Shown in pieces: positions 44,345 through 51,629 of a stretch of DNA of 56,516 nucleotides. The notes under the pieces were generated by a model that saw nothing but the letters and a program-made list of their open reading frames with translations, ran no database searches and was not told where the DNA came from. The translations under genes were made by a program, and so were the position numbers. Positions within the stretch are counted from its first letter, which is position 1. Each line of letters opens with the position of its first letter. Source of the stretch: Bacteroidaceae bacterium (GTDB taxonomy: Bacteria; Bacteroidota; Bacteroidia; Bacteroidales; Bacteroidaceae); assembly GCA_017962495.1 (NCBI GenBank), contig JAGCVH010000062.1:1-56516 (forward strand), read 5' to 3'.

Positions 44345-46603
44345 TTGAATACCGTCGCCCTTCGATACCAAGCCATTTATCTTGATGTAACTGACATCGA
44401 TATGAGTCGTCAGGCATCACCAGCCACGTTAGCCTTTGTTGCCCGTCTGCGAGAGCGAGGCTATACGCTTACGGAGGAACTCTTCCGTGCCTTGTGTGCC
44501 GTGCCTGCTACTACATTGGCAGACATCACGAAGGATATTGATGAGGCATTGGGAGTTGACCTGAACTGGGCACCCTTGGTAAAGGGCTGGGACGTGCCTA
44601 CAGGCGAAACTTTCCTCGACCATCTGGTGACGTGGTTCGTTAATGTAACAGGTGCAGACGTGCCTGGCACGGAGTTACCTTGTGGGCATCTGATTCCAGA
44701 CGGAACCTTTCCGTTGGATCGCTATAATGGTTGTCCCTATTGCGGTCGACCTTTCGTGACGACGAACTACGTCTATAAGGGGCAAGGCAGTAAATTGAAG
44801 GAATTGCGCCTCTTCCGCCTGTCCGACATGCAACACTTGTTGGAAACCCTGCTCACGTCTCCCACTCCACTTGATGCCACACAATTGGATTCCGTTAAGA
44901 AATTAATTCATAATTCACAATTTACAATTCATAATGTGGTTGTGCCACAGATGCGCGAAACGCGAATGGTGGTTGTCAAGTGCTTGATGGAACAAGGTAG
45001 AGGCGATGAGGCTCAACCGCTGATGGAGACTCCTACTGACATTCTTCGCTATTTGTGGTATGAGAAGACGGGACAATTGCAGTTGATAGAACCTCGTACG
45101 CTTATAGCCCATGCAGGCAGACTGAATCGTCATCTGTGGCCAATGGCCGATCGAAGTCAAGAAGCCATAGGTTCAATGCGCAATGAACTTAGGCTCAAGT
45201 ACAATCGAACCTATGTTCGTTGCGTGGCGCGTTGGCTCAACAATTTGGACATGCCTGCCTGGCAGGCGGCAGAGCAGATGCATCCAAAGCGAGGGATGTG
45301 GGTAAGAATGATACGCGCCTTGCGTCTGGGAGAGATGAGCCGAAAGCCTGGCTTCAAACGGCTAAAGGAACTGCTCGATGTCTTCTACCATCAGAACTAT
45401 GAGACTTGGCAAGGGAAGTTGGATGATGCCCATAGGGAAAACGACAAACAGAAGGCTCTATCTATGCTTTGTGAGCGACCTGGCCTGTTTGCCCGTTGTC
45501 TATTCTCCACCATGCTTCGTTATGGACGTGAGGAAACGATGCAAGCCTTCGGTCAGGTTACTGACAAGTTGCCTACCCGATTATTGCTTTCACTGAGTAA
45601 TGCCGCCGAAACATATTTCAATCCTGAAGGCATAGCAGGCGATCGCATAGTGCGTCCCATTACGGGTTCGCCTAAAACCATCGAACTGAACAAGATGTTG
45701 TCGCTATATAGCCTTGAGGAAAGGAGAAAAATGGTCGATTCCATCGAAGAAATATATCTGAAGACGATGGCAAGGCGATTCTCACAACTTGGACAAAAGG
45801 AAGAGGGGCGACGTGTCTATATCGCTCAAGAGTTGTACCATATTCCTTTGGCCGTTGGCGATCGCTCAACAACAATACAAGATACCGCCTGCGCCTTGCA
45901 AGGTACGCGTTTTCCTATTGAAGGCGATAGTGTGCGTCTCTTCCTGCAATGGGGTAAGGGTTTGCCAGCCCAGCATCTTGACATGGACCTCAGTGCACGC
46001 ATAGTCAAGCAGGATGGAGAGGTGGTGGAATGTGCCTTTTACAACTTATCACCAACTGGAGCTAAGCATTCAGGCGACATACGCGAGATTCCCGACCAGG
46101 TGGGAACGGTGGAGTATATTGAACTTGAATTGCCCGAACTGGAACGCTCGCAAGCCGAATATGTTGTCTTCACCTGTAACGCTTACAGCAATGGTGCCCT
46201 CTCGCCCAACCTGATGGTAGGCTGGATGAACTCGGCATACCCAATGTCCGTTTCCGACAAGGACGGTGTGGCCTACGACCCGTCCTGTGTTCAACACTTG
46301 GTACGCATCAGTGAAACCAACCTGTCAAAGGGATTGGTCTTTGGCATATTGAAGGTAAAGGAACGGGAAATCGTTTGGATGGAGGTTCCCTTCACCGCAC
46401 AGACTGTTGGTAAACTGGATGGTCGAGTGGTGGAGGCTATGTTGAAGCGTCTCGAAAACAAGGCCACGATAGGCCAATTACTGGAATTGAAGACACAGGC
46501 ACAAAAGAGTTCGCTCGTCGAAACTCCTGATGAAGCCGACGAGCGATATACTTATGAGTGGGCACTCAATCCTGCCGAAGTGGCTAAAGTCCTCTTTCTG
46601 TAA
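44345..46603 (+). CDS. Zinc-finger (RING-like) protein with TerD-like C-terminus, carrying two repeat insertions
   Basis: 752 residues from a TTG start; an ATG 19 codons later (44402) is an alternative. C113, H115, C130 and C133 (CGHLIPDG...GCPYC) form a RING-like zinc site. The C-terminal third resembles TerD-type domains (VRLFLQWGKGL...DMDLSARIV...SGDIREIP...). The set is like the MXAN_6230/SCO0854 group, of unknown function, related to tellurite/stress genes. Residues 189-199 (LIHNSQFTIHN) come from a 7-bp tandem repeat. Another 22 codons (45159-45224) are three 22-bp dyad repeats. No partner ter genes are nearby. The domain assignment is tentative; the gene is real. Confidence 0.7.
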   Translation: MNTVALRYQAIYLDVTDIDMSRQASPATLAFVARLRERGYTLTEELFRALCAVPATTLADITKDIDEALGVDLNWAPLVKGWDVPTGETFLDHLVTWFVNVTGADVPGTELPCGHLIPDGTFPLDRYNGCPYCGRPFVTTNYVYKGQGSKLKELRLFRLSDMQHLLETLLTSPTPLDATQLDSVKKLIHNSQFTIHNVVVPQMRETRMVVVKCLMEQGRGDEAQPLMETPTDILRYLWYEKTGQLQLIEPRTLIAHAGRLNRHLWPMADRSQEAIGSMRNELRLKYNRTYVRCVARWLNNLDMPAWQAAEQMHPKRGMWVRMIRALRLGEMSRKPGFKRLKELLDVFYHQNYETWQGKLDDAHRENDKQKALSMLCERPGLFARCLFSTMLRYGREETMQAFGQVTDKLPTRLLLSLSNAAETYFNPEGIAGDRIVRPITGSPKTIELNKMLSLYSLEERRKMVDSIEEIYLKTMARRFSQLGQKEEGRRVYIAQELYHIPLAVGDRSTTIQDTACALQGTRFPIEGDSVRLFLQWGKGLPAQHLDMDLSARIVKQDGEVVECAFYNLSPTGAKHSGDIREIPDQVGTVEYIELELPELERSQAEYVVFTCNAYSNGALSPNLMVGWMNSAYPMSVSDKDGVAYDPSCVQHLVRISETNLSKGLVFGILKVKEREIVWMEVPFTAQTVGKLDGRVVEAMLKRLENKATIGQLLELKTQAQKSSLVETPDEADERYTYEWALNPAEVAKVLFL
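44905..44932. repeat. 7-bp tandem repeat inside the TerD-like gene
   Basis: AATTCAT, AATTCAC, AATTTAC and AATTCAT, preceded by AATT, lie in frame and encode the low-complexity peptide IHNSQFTIHN. The region is far more AT-rich than its surroundings. Confidence 0.8.
45159..45224. repeat. Three 22-bp dyad repeats (66 bp) inside the TerD-like gene
   Basis: Units at 45159, 45181 and 45203 match the core used in the susC-upstream array at 14, 15 and 17 of 22 positions by my count (for example TCGAACCTATGTTCG). The block is 66 bp long, so it keeps the frame and adds exactly 22 codons. Confidence 0.7.
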
Positions 46604-46651
46604 TTTGGTTTGTTTGGGGATTTTTTACTCCATCACTTGACCTTTGGTCTT

Positions 46652-46825
46652 CCTCTGTCGCGACTCGGAAAAACTCAAACAAGTTTGGCTCTTCCCTCGC
46701 TGCTCCATCGTTTCATCACTCCATCACTTCTTCACTTGAGGCTTTGCCTCGAGTCTGCTCACGCTCGACATAATGCAAATGAATTTGCCTTCTGCTCTCG
46801 CTCAATCGCAGACTTCCTCACTCCT
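46652..46825. repeat. Copy 1 of a modular dispersed intergenic element
   Basis: Shares CTCTGTCG-GACTCGG, GAGGCTT-GTCTCGAGTCTGCTCA, AATGCAAAT-ATTTGCCTTCTG and CTCGCTCAATcGCAGAC with the copies near 49.5 and 50.9 kb, in different order. An ORF through it is spurious. It reaches the trkH stop codon. Confidence 0.75.
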
Positions 46826-48315
46826 TAAAGTCTCCATGCCTTAGGCATGAAGAGAATCAATACAGTAAATATCTCGAGACGACCCACTACCATCAGGAAA
46901 CTCAGCAACCACTTACCAGCTGCAGGCACAGCAACGAAGTTGTCGGCAGGTCCCAGACTACCCAATGCAGGTCCTGTATTACCAAAACTGGACACAACCG
47001 CACCAAAGATTGTCGTTAGGTCGAAATCCGTGATTAACGTCATGGCAACACAGCTAAAGATAAGGATGAATACGTATAAGACAAGGTAGGAGATTACACG
47101 ATGGATGTGGCGGTCATGAATGACTCTTCCGTTGAACTTAATGCCTATGACGGCATGTGGATGCAGGAACGTGCGGAACTCACGCATGGCATACTTCAGG
47201 TATATGAGCACACGCATCATCTTCATTCCACCAGCCGTACTGACAGTACATCCTCCCAAAATCATCATCATGATAGTTGGCATCCAGAAAGGTATTCCCC
47301 ATCCCACATAGTCGTAACATTCGGCTTGGAATCCGCTGGAACTGATAATCGTGGCAACATGGAACAGACTGGTGCGGAATATTTCCTCGCCCGTCTCAGG
47401 CGCTCTTACTCCAACATCATGCATCGAGAAGCGGAACAATAGGCAGAACACAGCCACCAATCCCATGACGGTAAGTAGGAAGGCTTTTACCTCTTCGTTC
47501 TTCAAACATTCGCGTCCGCGCCTTATCGACAGATAGTAATAAATACCGAAGTTAAGACTGGAAATCAACATAAAGGTAGCGCAAACGTATTCGATGTAAG
47601 TTGAGTGGAAGTAACCTATGCTAGCAGTGTGTGTGCCAAATCCTCCTGTGGCAATAGTAGAGAACGAGAAGCATACGGCATCGAACAACCCCATGGGACC
47701 TACCCAGTACATCAGCGTACAACAAATGGTGAGAATGAGGTAGATGAGGAGTAAGCGTCGTGAGGTGGCACCAATCTTGGGCTGTAGGCGGTGAATGGTC
47801 AGTCCCGACATCTCGGCAATGAACATCGTGGAGTTCTTCATATCCTTCACTGGCAACATGGCAAAGGAGAATACGACAATTCCCAAGCCTCCCATCCACT
47901 GCATCATACTTCGCCACATAAGTATGCCGTGAGGCATAGCCTCGATGTCGGGGATAATGGTTGCTCCCATGGTGCTAAACCCGCTCATCGTCTCGAAATA
48001 GGCACTGGATATATCTACGTCCAGCCCCTCATATAATATAAAAGGAAGCATGCCGAACAGGGAGAATACGACCCACGTCAGTCCTACGACGATGAATGCT
48101 CCGCCACGTGACAGTTGTTTTTCGGTACGGCCTATATCCGTATGGCCATAGGCGGTAAGTATGGCTCCGCAGACGAAAGTGATGGCTGTCGTAATGGCAA
48201 AGGCCTTCCAATCCTGTTCGCCTTGTGTGTAATGGTAATATAAGGCAACCAAGGATATCGTGCCTAAGAACAGGCTCTCCATCACCAATAGCATGCCAAA
48301 TATACTTTTTTTCAT
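46825..48315 (-). CDS. trkH: TrkH-type potassium uptake channel subunit
   Basis: The 496-residue membrane protein has the four-fold pore pattern of TrkH/KtrB. Typical segments are ETMSGFSTMGATI, SFSTIATGGFGTHTAS, GGCTVSTAGGMKMMRVLIYLK and SSFGNTGPALGSLGP, where the filter glycines lie. It takes up K+ across the inner membrane. The regulatory TrkA subunit is usually adjacent in Bacteroidetes but is not in this window. Upstream lies a 7-bp tandem repeat and no clear promoter. Confidence 0.94.
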   Translation of the reverse strand: MKKSIFGMLLVMESLFLGTISLVALYYHYTQGEQDWKAFAITTAITFVCGAILTAYGHTDIGRTEKQLSRGGAFIVVGLTWVVFSLFGMLPFILYEGLDVDISSAYFETMSGFSTMGATIIPDIEAMPHGILMWRSMMQWMGGLGIVVFSFAMLPVKDMKNSTMFIAEMSGLTIHRLQPKIGATSRRLLLIYLILTICCTLMYWVGPMGLFDAVCFSFSTIATGGFGTHTASIGYFHSTYIEYVCATFMLISSLNFGIYYYLSIRRGRECLKNEEVKAFLLTVMGLVAVFCLLFRFSMHDVGVRAPETGEEIFRTSLFHVATIISSSGFQAECYDYVGWGIPFWMPTIMMMILGGCTVSTAGGMKMMRVLIYLKYAMREFRTFLHPHAVIGIKFNGRVIHDRHIHRVISYLVLYVFILIFSCVAMTLITDFDLTTIFGAVVSSFGNTGPALGSLGPADNFVAVPAAGKWLLSFLMVVGRLEIFTVLILFMPKAWRL

Positions 48316-48320
48316 GTGAA

Positions 48321-48355
48321 TGTTATATGTTAAATGTCAAATGTCAAGTGTCCGC
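48321..48355. repeat. 7-bp tandem repeat upstream of trkH
   Basis: TGTTATA, TGTTAAA, TGTCAAA, TGTCAAG and TGTCCGC follow each other. They lie 6 bp upstream of the trkH start codon, so they form its leader. The sequence is the same type as the heptads in the M16 gene. Confidence 0.75.
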
Positions 48356-48372
48356 TCGGCGACGTCAGGAGA

Positions 48373-48398
48373 CGCTTGCGTAGAGCAACGGAGCAAGA
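48373..48398. repeat. Copy of a dispersed 26-28-bp repeat
   Basis: Contains CTTGCGTAGAGCAACGGAGC. Related copies lie at 33171-33198, 49266-49286, 49309-49336 and, inverted, 51554-51580. Confidence 0.75.
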
Positions 48399-48412
48399 AA
48401 TGTCAACTGTAT

Positions 48413-49177
48413 TTAGTATGATACACTGCAACTGATGCCGAGTTGTCGCACTTTATCGGCGATTTCATCGAGGATTTTTGGTTGTGCCTTCAGCAGTCCT
48501 TGGACGGGAGTTTCCCTGTCGATGGTGTATATCATCACTTGTCTGGGCTTCACAGTCTGTAGAGCTTCGAGCCATGGTTTGATGTATTCGTCTGTTGTGT
48601 TATCAAGTCCGTTGCCTGTCAGGAACATGGTTTGGATGATAACCTTCGGACTCATCTGCGCCAGATAGTTGACGATTGTTTCCACATCATATCGACCTTG
48701 AGGACGGTCGACTTTTTCGATGAAATCGGCAGAAACGGTATCCAGCTTCATGATAGGGTTGTCCGTTCGTAGAAGGGCTTTGCGCACCTTAGGTTTACCT
48801 ATCTGTGTCGAATTACTCAATACCGATATCTTCGCTTGGGGGAAATATTGATCGCGTAAGGCAGTCACATCATCTACAATAGTGGGGAAATCGGGATGCA
48901 GGGTAGGTTCCCCGTTTCCGGCAAAGGTAAGCACATCGGGCTTTGGTCCCTTCTGTCGCATCTTTTGCAACTGCTTTTCCAAGGCATCTTTCACCTCTTC
49001 TCTTGTTGGCAAGGGCATGGTAGCTCGTCGCTCAGCATTCAGTCCGCACTCGCAATATATGCAATCAAACGAACACCATTTACCATCGGCAGGCAACAAG
49101 TTGATGCCCAACGACACTCCCAGTCTTCGGCTCATGATAGGCCCGAAAATGGGTGAAGGATATACAATCGTACTCAT
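48413..49177 (-). CDS. Radical SAM protein
   Basis: 254 residues from the ATG at 49177 (MSTIVYPSPIFGPIMSRR). A longer frame begins upstream of the promoter and is rejected. The [4Fe-4S] motif is C35-x3-C39-x2-C42 (CSFDCIYC), followed by LTFAGNGEPTLHPDF, the usual GxGEP SAM-binding segment. The family resembles small Bacteroidetes radical SAM proteins of unassigned function. No partner peptide or substrate gene is seen next to it. Confidence 0.88.
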   Translation of the reverse strand: MSTIVYPSPIFGPIMSRRLGVSLGINLLPADGKWCSFDCIYCECGLNAERRATMPLPTREEVKDALEKQLQKMRQKGPKPDVLTFAGNGEPTLHPDFPTIVDDVTALRDQYFPQAKISVLSNSTQIGKPKVRKALLRTDNPIMKLDTVSADFIEKVDRPQGRYDVETIVNYLAQMSPKVIIQTMFLTGNGLDNTTDEYIKPWLEALQTVKPRQVMIYTIDRETPVQGLLKAQPKILDEIADKVRQLGISCSVSY

Positions 49178-49635
49178 ATTACGGGGACAAAGATACGAAT
49201 AAGCGAGCACAAATACCAAAAAATGGAAAGAAAAACCATAGAAAAGTGAACAATCGCTCGTAAGTTTGCGTAGAGAGACGGAGCATGTAATCGGACGGAC
49301 AAAGTCCTACGCTTGCGTAACGAAGAGGAGCAAGAATATGTGAGGGATTTTCCAAATTCATTTGAGAAAAACCGAGTGTGAGAACTTAAAACCGCGCTAA
49401 ATATAAAGTTGCATGATGTAATTAGAGTAATTATTAGGAATATACAATCAATAGATTAGTACACCTGTTTTCACATTGAGGCTTCGTCACGACCCTGCTT
49501 ACGCTCGGAATAGCTCAAACGGTTTGAGTTCCTCGAACTCAGACGCGACTCGGCAGAAATATAACATGTTTTTATTTGCTCTCGCTGCTACTTCGTTTGG
49601 CTCTTCTCTCGCTCAATCGCTGCCTTCTTCATTAT
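49178..49635. other. 458-bp gene-free region rich in dispersed repeats
   Basis: In order: the radical SAM promoter, two copies of the CTTGCGTAG-type repeat (49266-49286, 49309-49336), one copy of the AAATTCATTTGAGAAAA repeat (49352-49378), a short AT-rich stretch, and copy 2 of the modular intergenic element (49478-49640). No gene is supported. Confidence 0.75.
49188..49220 (-). promoter_or_regulatory. Promoter of the radical SAM gene
   Basis: On the minus strand TATCTTTG (49195-49188) with TTTG at 49220-49217, 21 bp upstream. The box ends 10 bp before the ATG, giving a very short leader. The block AAAGATACGAATAAGCGAG is shared with the dacB promoter. Confidence 0.6.
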
Positions 49636-49640
49636 TCAAT
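49478..49640. repeat. Copy 2 of the modular dispersed intergenic element
   Basis: Shares GAGGCTTCGTC, CTGCTTACGCTCGG, GCGACTCGGC, TTGCTCTCGCT and CTCGCTCAATCGC with the copies at 46.7 and 50.9 kb. Its end runs into the 3' end of the ATPase gene. Confidence 0.7.
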
Positions 49641-50805
49641 AGGCCGAAGGCCGCTCATTATTCACTCCGAAAGTTTTCTCCAGCCAGAGTTGGAAGAAAC
49701 GGTCATAGACATAGTAAACATTGTCTGTCTGTGTGATGAAGTCCTTCTCTAGTAGTCCCCTGGTGGCAGAAACGACTGAACTGGGCGAAGGAAGATGATA
49801 CTTATGGACAAATTTTCCGCCAGAAATATTTTTTACTTGCCCCTCTGCGCCGATGGCAAGGAATACGTTGCGCTGTTTCTCTGGCATCTGGCGAAGCAAC
49901 TCAGCATAGTATTCAGACGATAGTCTCAGATAGGTATCAATGGCGCGGTCAATCATTTCCTTTCCACAGCACTCACCCTTAGGCGTAAGCATATAAAGCA
50001 TGTTCATGATGCGCTGAACGTTGGCTGTAATGCCTTCAAACCGATGATAAACCATCTCCACTGTCTCGTACGTTATCTTCCGATTCCCATTCTTGGCAAA
50101 CTGCGGTTCGGCGAAAGCCCAATAGCGATCCAGTTCTATCGGAAAGAGACTCATAGGAACCACCGACTGATAGAAGGGACGAGACGGCGAAAGGAACATC
50201 TCACTCATAAGGTGGCGTTGTGAACCTGCAAAGATGAAGTTTGCATTAGGGCACTGCTGAATATGAGTCCTTAGTGAGGCTTCGATGTTCCGATTGTCGC
50301 TGTAGTAGAGGACTTGCTGAAACTCATCAATCGCTACCAGACAGTGCTTGTCGGCCGTACGCAGGTAGGCGAATATCTCGTCCAGGGTTGTCTGTGGTGG
50401 GGTCATATTTCCCACGCCCAATCCCCACGTGGGATTACCATTGATGTCGAACGATATCTCTGAGCGCACCGACAACAACGCGTTCAGGAATCCTTCCCAC
50501 ACCCTGCGCCCTTTGGGCTTCAGTGCTTCAAGGATGGACTTACCAAACATATTGACGAAGTCGTGTAGCGAGTTCGTAGCATAGATGTCGATGAGGAAAC
50601 AGTAGTATTCGTCTTTTACGTTTTCCTGTTGGAAACAGTGCTTTATCAAATCCGTCTTACCCACACGTCGTGGCGACATCAACGCAACGTTATTGCCGTT
50701 GGTCAGCAGGTCTGTCAATAAGGCAGTTTCTTCCACGCGGTCACAGAAATACTCCGGTCCTGCATAACCATTCGTAACAAAGGGATTATCAATCATATTT
50801 TTCAC
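49636..50805 (-). CDS. Archaeal-type/STAND-like AAA ATPase with C-terminal winged-helix region
   Basis: The 389-residue protein has Walker A SPRRVGKTDL (about residue 45), Walker B CLVAIDEFQQ and sensor-like FIFAGSQRHLM. A C-terminal helical/winged-helix region follows (HLPSPSSVVSATRGLLEKDFI). Such ATP-binding proteins are common in Bacteroidetes and often stand alone; their function is unknown. The last residues (NNERPSAY) are encoded by an intergenic-type hairpin (GGCCTTCGGCC), so the original C-terminus may have been replaced. The start is either ATG at 50805 or 50796. Confidence 0.85.
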   Translation of the reverse strand: MKNMIDNPFVTNGYAGPEYFCDRVEETALLTDLLTNGNNVALMSPRRVGKTDLIKHCFQQENVKDEYYCFLIDIYATNSLHDFVNMFGKSILEALKPKGRRVWEGFLNALLSVRSEISFDINGNPTWGLGVGNMTPPQTTLDEIFAYLRTADKHCLVAIDEFQQVLYYSDNRNIEASLRTHIQQCPNANFIFAGSQRHLMSEMFLSPSRPFYQSVVPMSLFPIELDRYWAFAEPQFAKNGNRKITYETVEMVYHRFEGITANVQRIMNMLYMLTPKGECCGKEMIDRAIDTYLRLSSEYYAELLRQMPEKQRNVFLAIGAEGQVKNISGGKFVHKYHLPSPSSVVSATRGLLEKDFITQTDNVYYVYDRFFQLWLEKTFGVNNERPSAY

Positions 50806-50816
50806 TTATTACACGG

Positions 50817-50872
50817 CAAAGATAACGCAATTATTGTAATTGTCAAAAAATAATTATCAAAAAATGACAATT
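50817..50872 (-). promoter_or_regulatory. ATPase promoter overlapped by an inverted repeat
   Basis: On the minus strand TATCTTTG (50824-50817) has TTTG at 50847-50844 with a 19-bp spacer. AATTGTCA (50838-50845) and TGACAATT (50865-50872) form an 8-bp inverted repeat over the -33 element, a possible operator. Confidence 0.65.
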
Positions 50873-50877
50873 TCTTC

Positions 50878-51055
50878 ATTTGAGGCTTCGTCTCGAGTCT
50901 GCTCATGCTGGCTTCGCCTTCCTCTGTCGTGACTCGGCATTGCTAAAGCCAGTTTTCCATTGCTCTCGCTACTTCATCGGTTCGGCATAATGCAAATACA
51001 TTTGCCTTCTGTACTCGCTCAATTGCAGACCTTTATCACTCCATCATTTCATCAC
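50878..51055. repeat. Copy 3 of the modular dispersed intergenic element
   Basis: Contains GAGGCTTCGTCTCGAGTC, CCTCTGTCGTGACTCGGC, TTGCTCTCGCT, AATGCAAATACATTTGCC and ACTCGCTCAATTGCAGAC, each with a counterpart in copy 1 or 2. Confidence 0.75.
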
Positions 51056-51092
51056 TTCATCACCCTTTCCTCCAATCCCTCCCTTACGTATT

Positions 51093-51119
51093 CCAAATTC
51101 ATTTGAGAAAATCCGAGTG
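51093..51119. repeat. Copy of a dispersed 27-bp repeat
   Basis: CCAAATTCATTTGAGAAAA followed by TCCGAGTG. The other copies are at 42311-42337 and 49352-49378; all three are intergenic and in the same orientation. Confidence 0.8.
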
Positions 51120-51143
51120 CATGTACCCAAAACCACAAGTGAC

Positions 51144-51277
51144 AACAGTGACATCAGTGACATTGATTCTATAACATTTTATTATTTTTAATAAATAAAC
51201 CTGTACTATGGTGGTACAGGTTTTTATATTTATTTTTATATAATCTATATAAAAGTGACGTCACTGATGGCACTGTT
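51144..51277. other. AT-rich island bounded by 21-bp inverted repeats
   Basis: AACAGTGACATCAGTGAC (left) and its near-complement on the right (three mismatches in 21) flank about 92 bp of very AT-rich DNA. In the centre AACCTGTAC/GTACAGGTT form a 9-bp stem followed by five T. It has no ORF. Confidence 0.6.
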
Positions 51278-51310
51278 TTCTTCCTGTATTTCACAATCAG
51301 TCATACAGGT

Positions 51311-51395
51311 TCGTCCTAAGGCTAGGCCAAATAACCCCTAGGGCTTCTGCAATAACCCCTAGGGCTTCCGTCATAATCCCTAAGGCTTATTACAG
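51311..51395. repeat. Four 21-22-bp dyad repeats (second core)
   Basis: CTA centres lie at 51316, 51338, 51359 and 51380. The units contain TCCTAAGGC, ACCCCTAGGGCTTC (twice) and TCCCTAAGGC, as in the right half of the rfbB-side array. Confidence 0.8.
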
Positions 51396-51479
51396 GCGTT
51401 TGCAAGCCTTTATGCCTGTAGTACATTGACTGTTTAACCATTAAACTCTTATCGTTAATCTCTGTACCTTTATAAAAAC

Positions 51480-51534
51480 AAGCGCCCCGCAGACATTCTC
51501 CCCCTAAAGGGGGCTGGGGGGTCTACGGGCGCTT
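51480..51534 (-). terminator. Large hairpin downstream of the cohesin/Ig/dockerin gene
   Basis: AAGCGCCC and GGGCGCTT, then GCAGAC and GTCT-C, pair around an inner CCCCCTAAAGGGGG hairpin. Read on the minus strand it is followed by TTGTTTTTA. It lies about 95 bp past the stop codon. Confidence 0.65.
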
Positions 51535-51629
51535 ATTTCTTATCCGTTAAACGTTCTTGCTCCTCTTCGCTACGCAAGCGAGCAGAGCTCGAGCGAAACA
51601 GGGCAAAGCCCGATTAAACTGTTAAACTT

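Larger units (their letters stand above)
50806..51629. other. 824-bp gene-free region with an operator-like dyad, repeats and an AT-rich island
   Basis: From left to right: promoter and inverted repeat of the ATPase gene, copy 3 of the modular element (50878-51055), an AAATTCATTTGAGAAAA repeat (51093-51119), an AT-rich island bounded by inverted repeats (51144-51277), 22-bp-type repeats (51311-51395), a large hairpin (51480-51534), and an inverted copy of the CTTGCGTAG-type repeat (51554-51580). No gene is supported. Confidence 0.75.

Noticed and set aside
46610-46828. 72-codon ORF through the intergenic element, and similar ORFs at 49476-49736 and 42335-42559
   Set aside because: They translate dispersed repeat DNA, have no protein-like features, and lack promoters.
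49178-49219. Longer start for the radical SAM gene
   Set aside because: The -7 promoter box lies between this ATG and the accepted one.
46652-51580. Insertion sequence or transposon
   Set aside because: Repeats are abundant but no transposase, integrase or clear target duplication was found.
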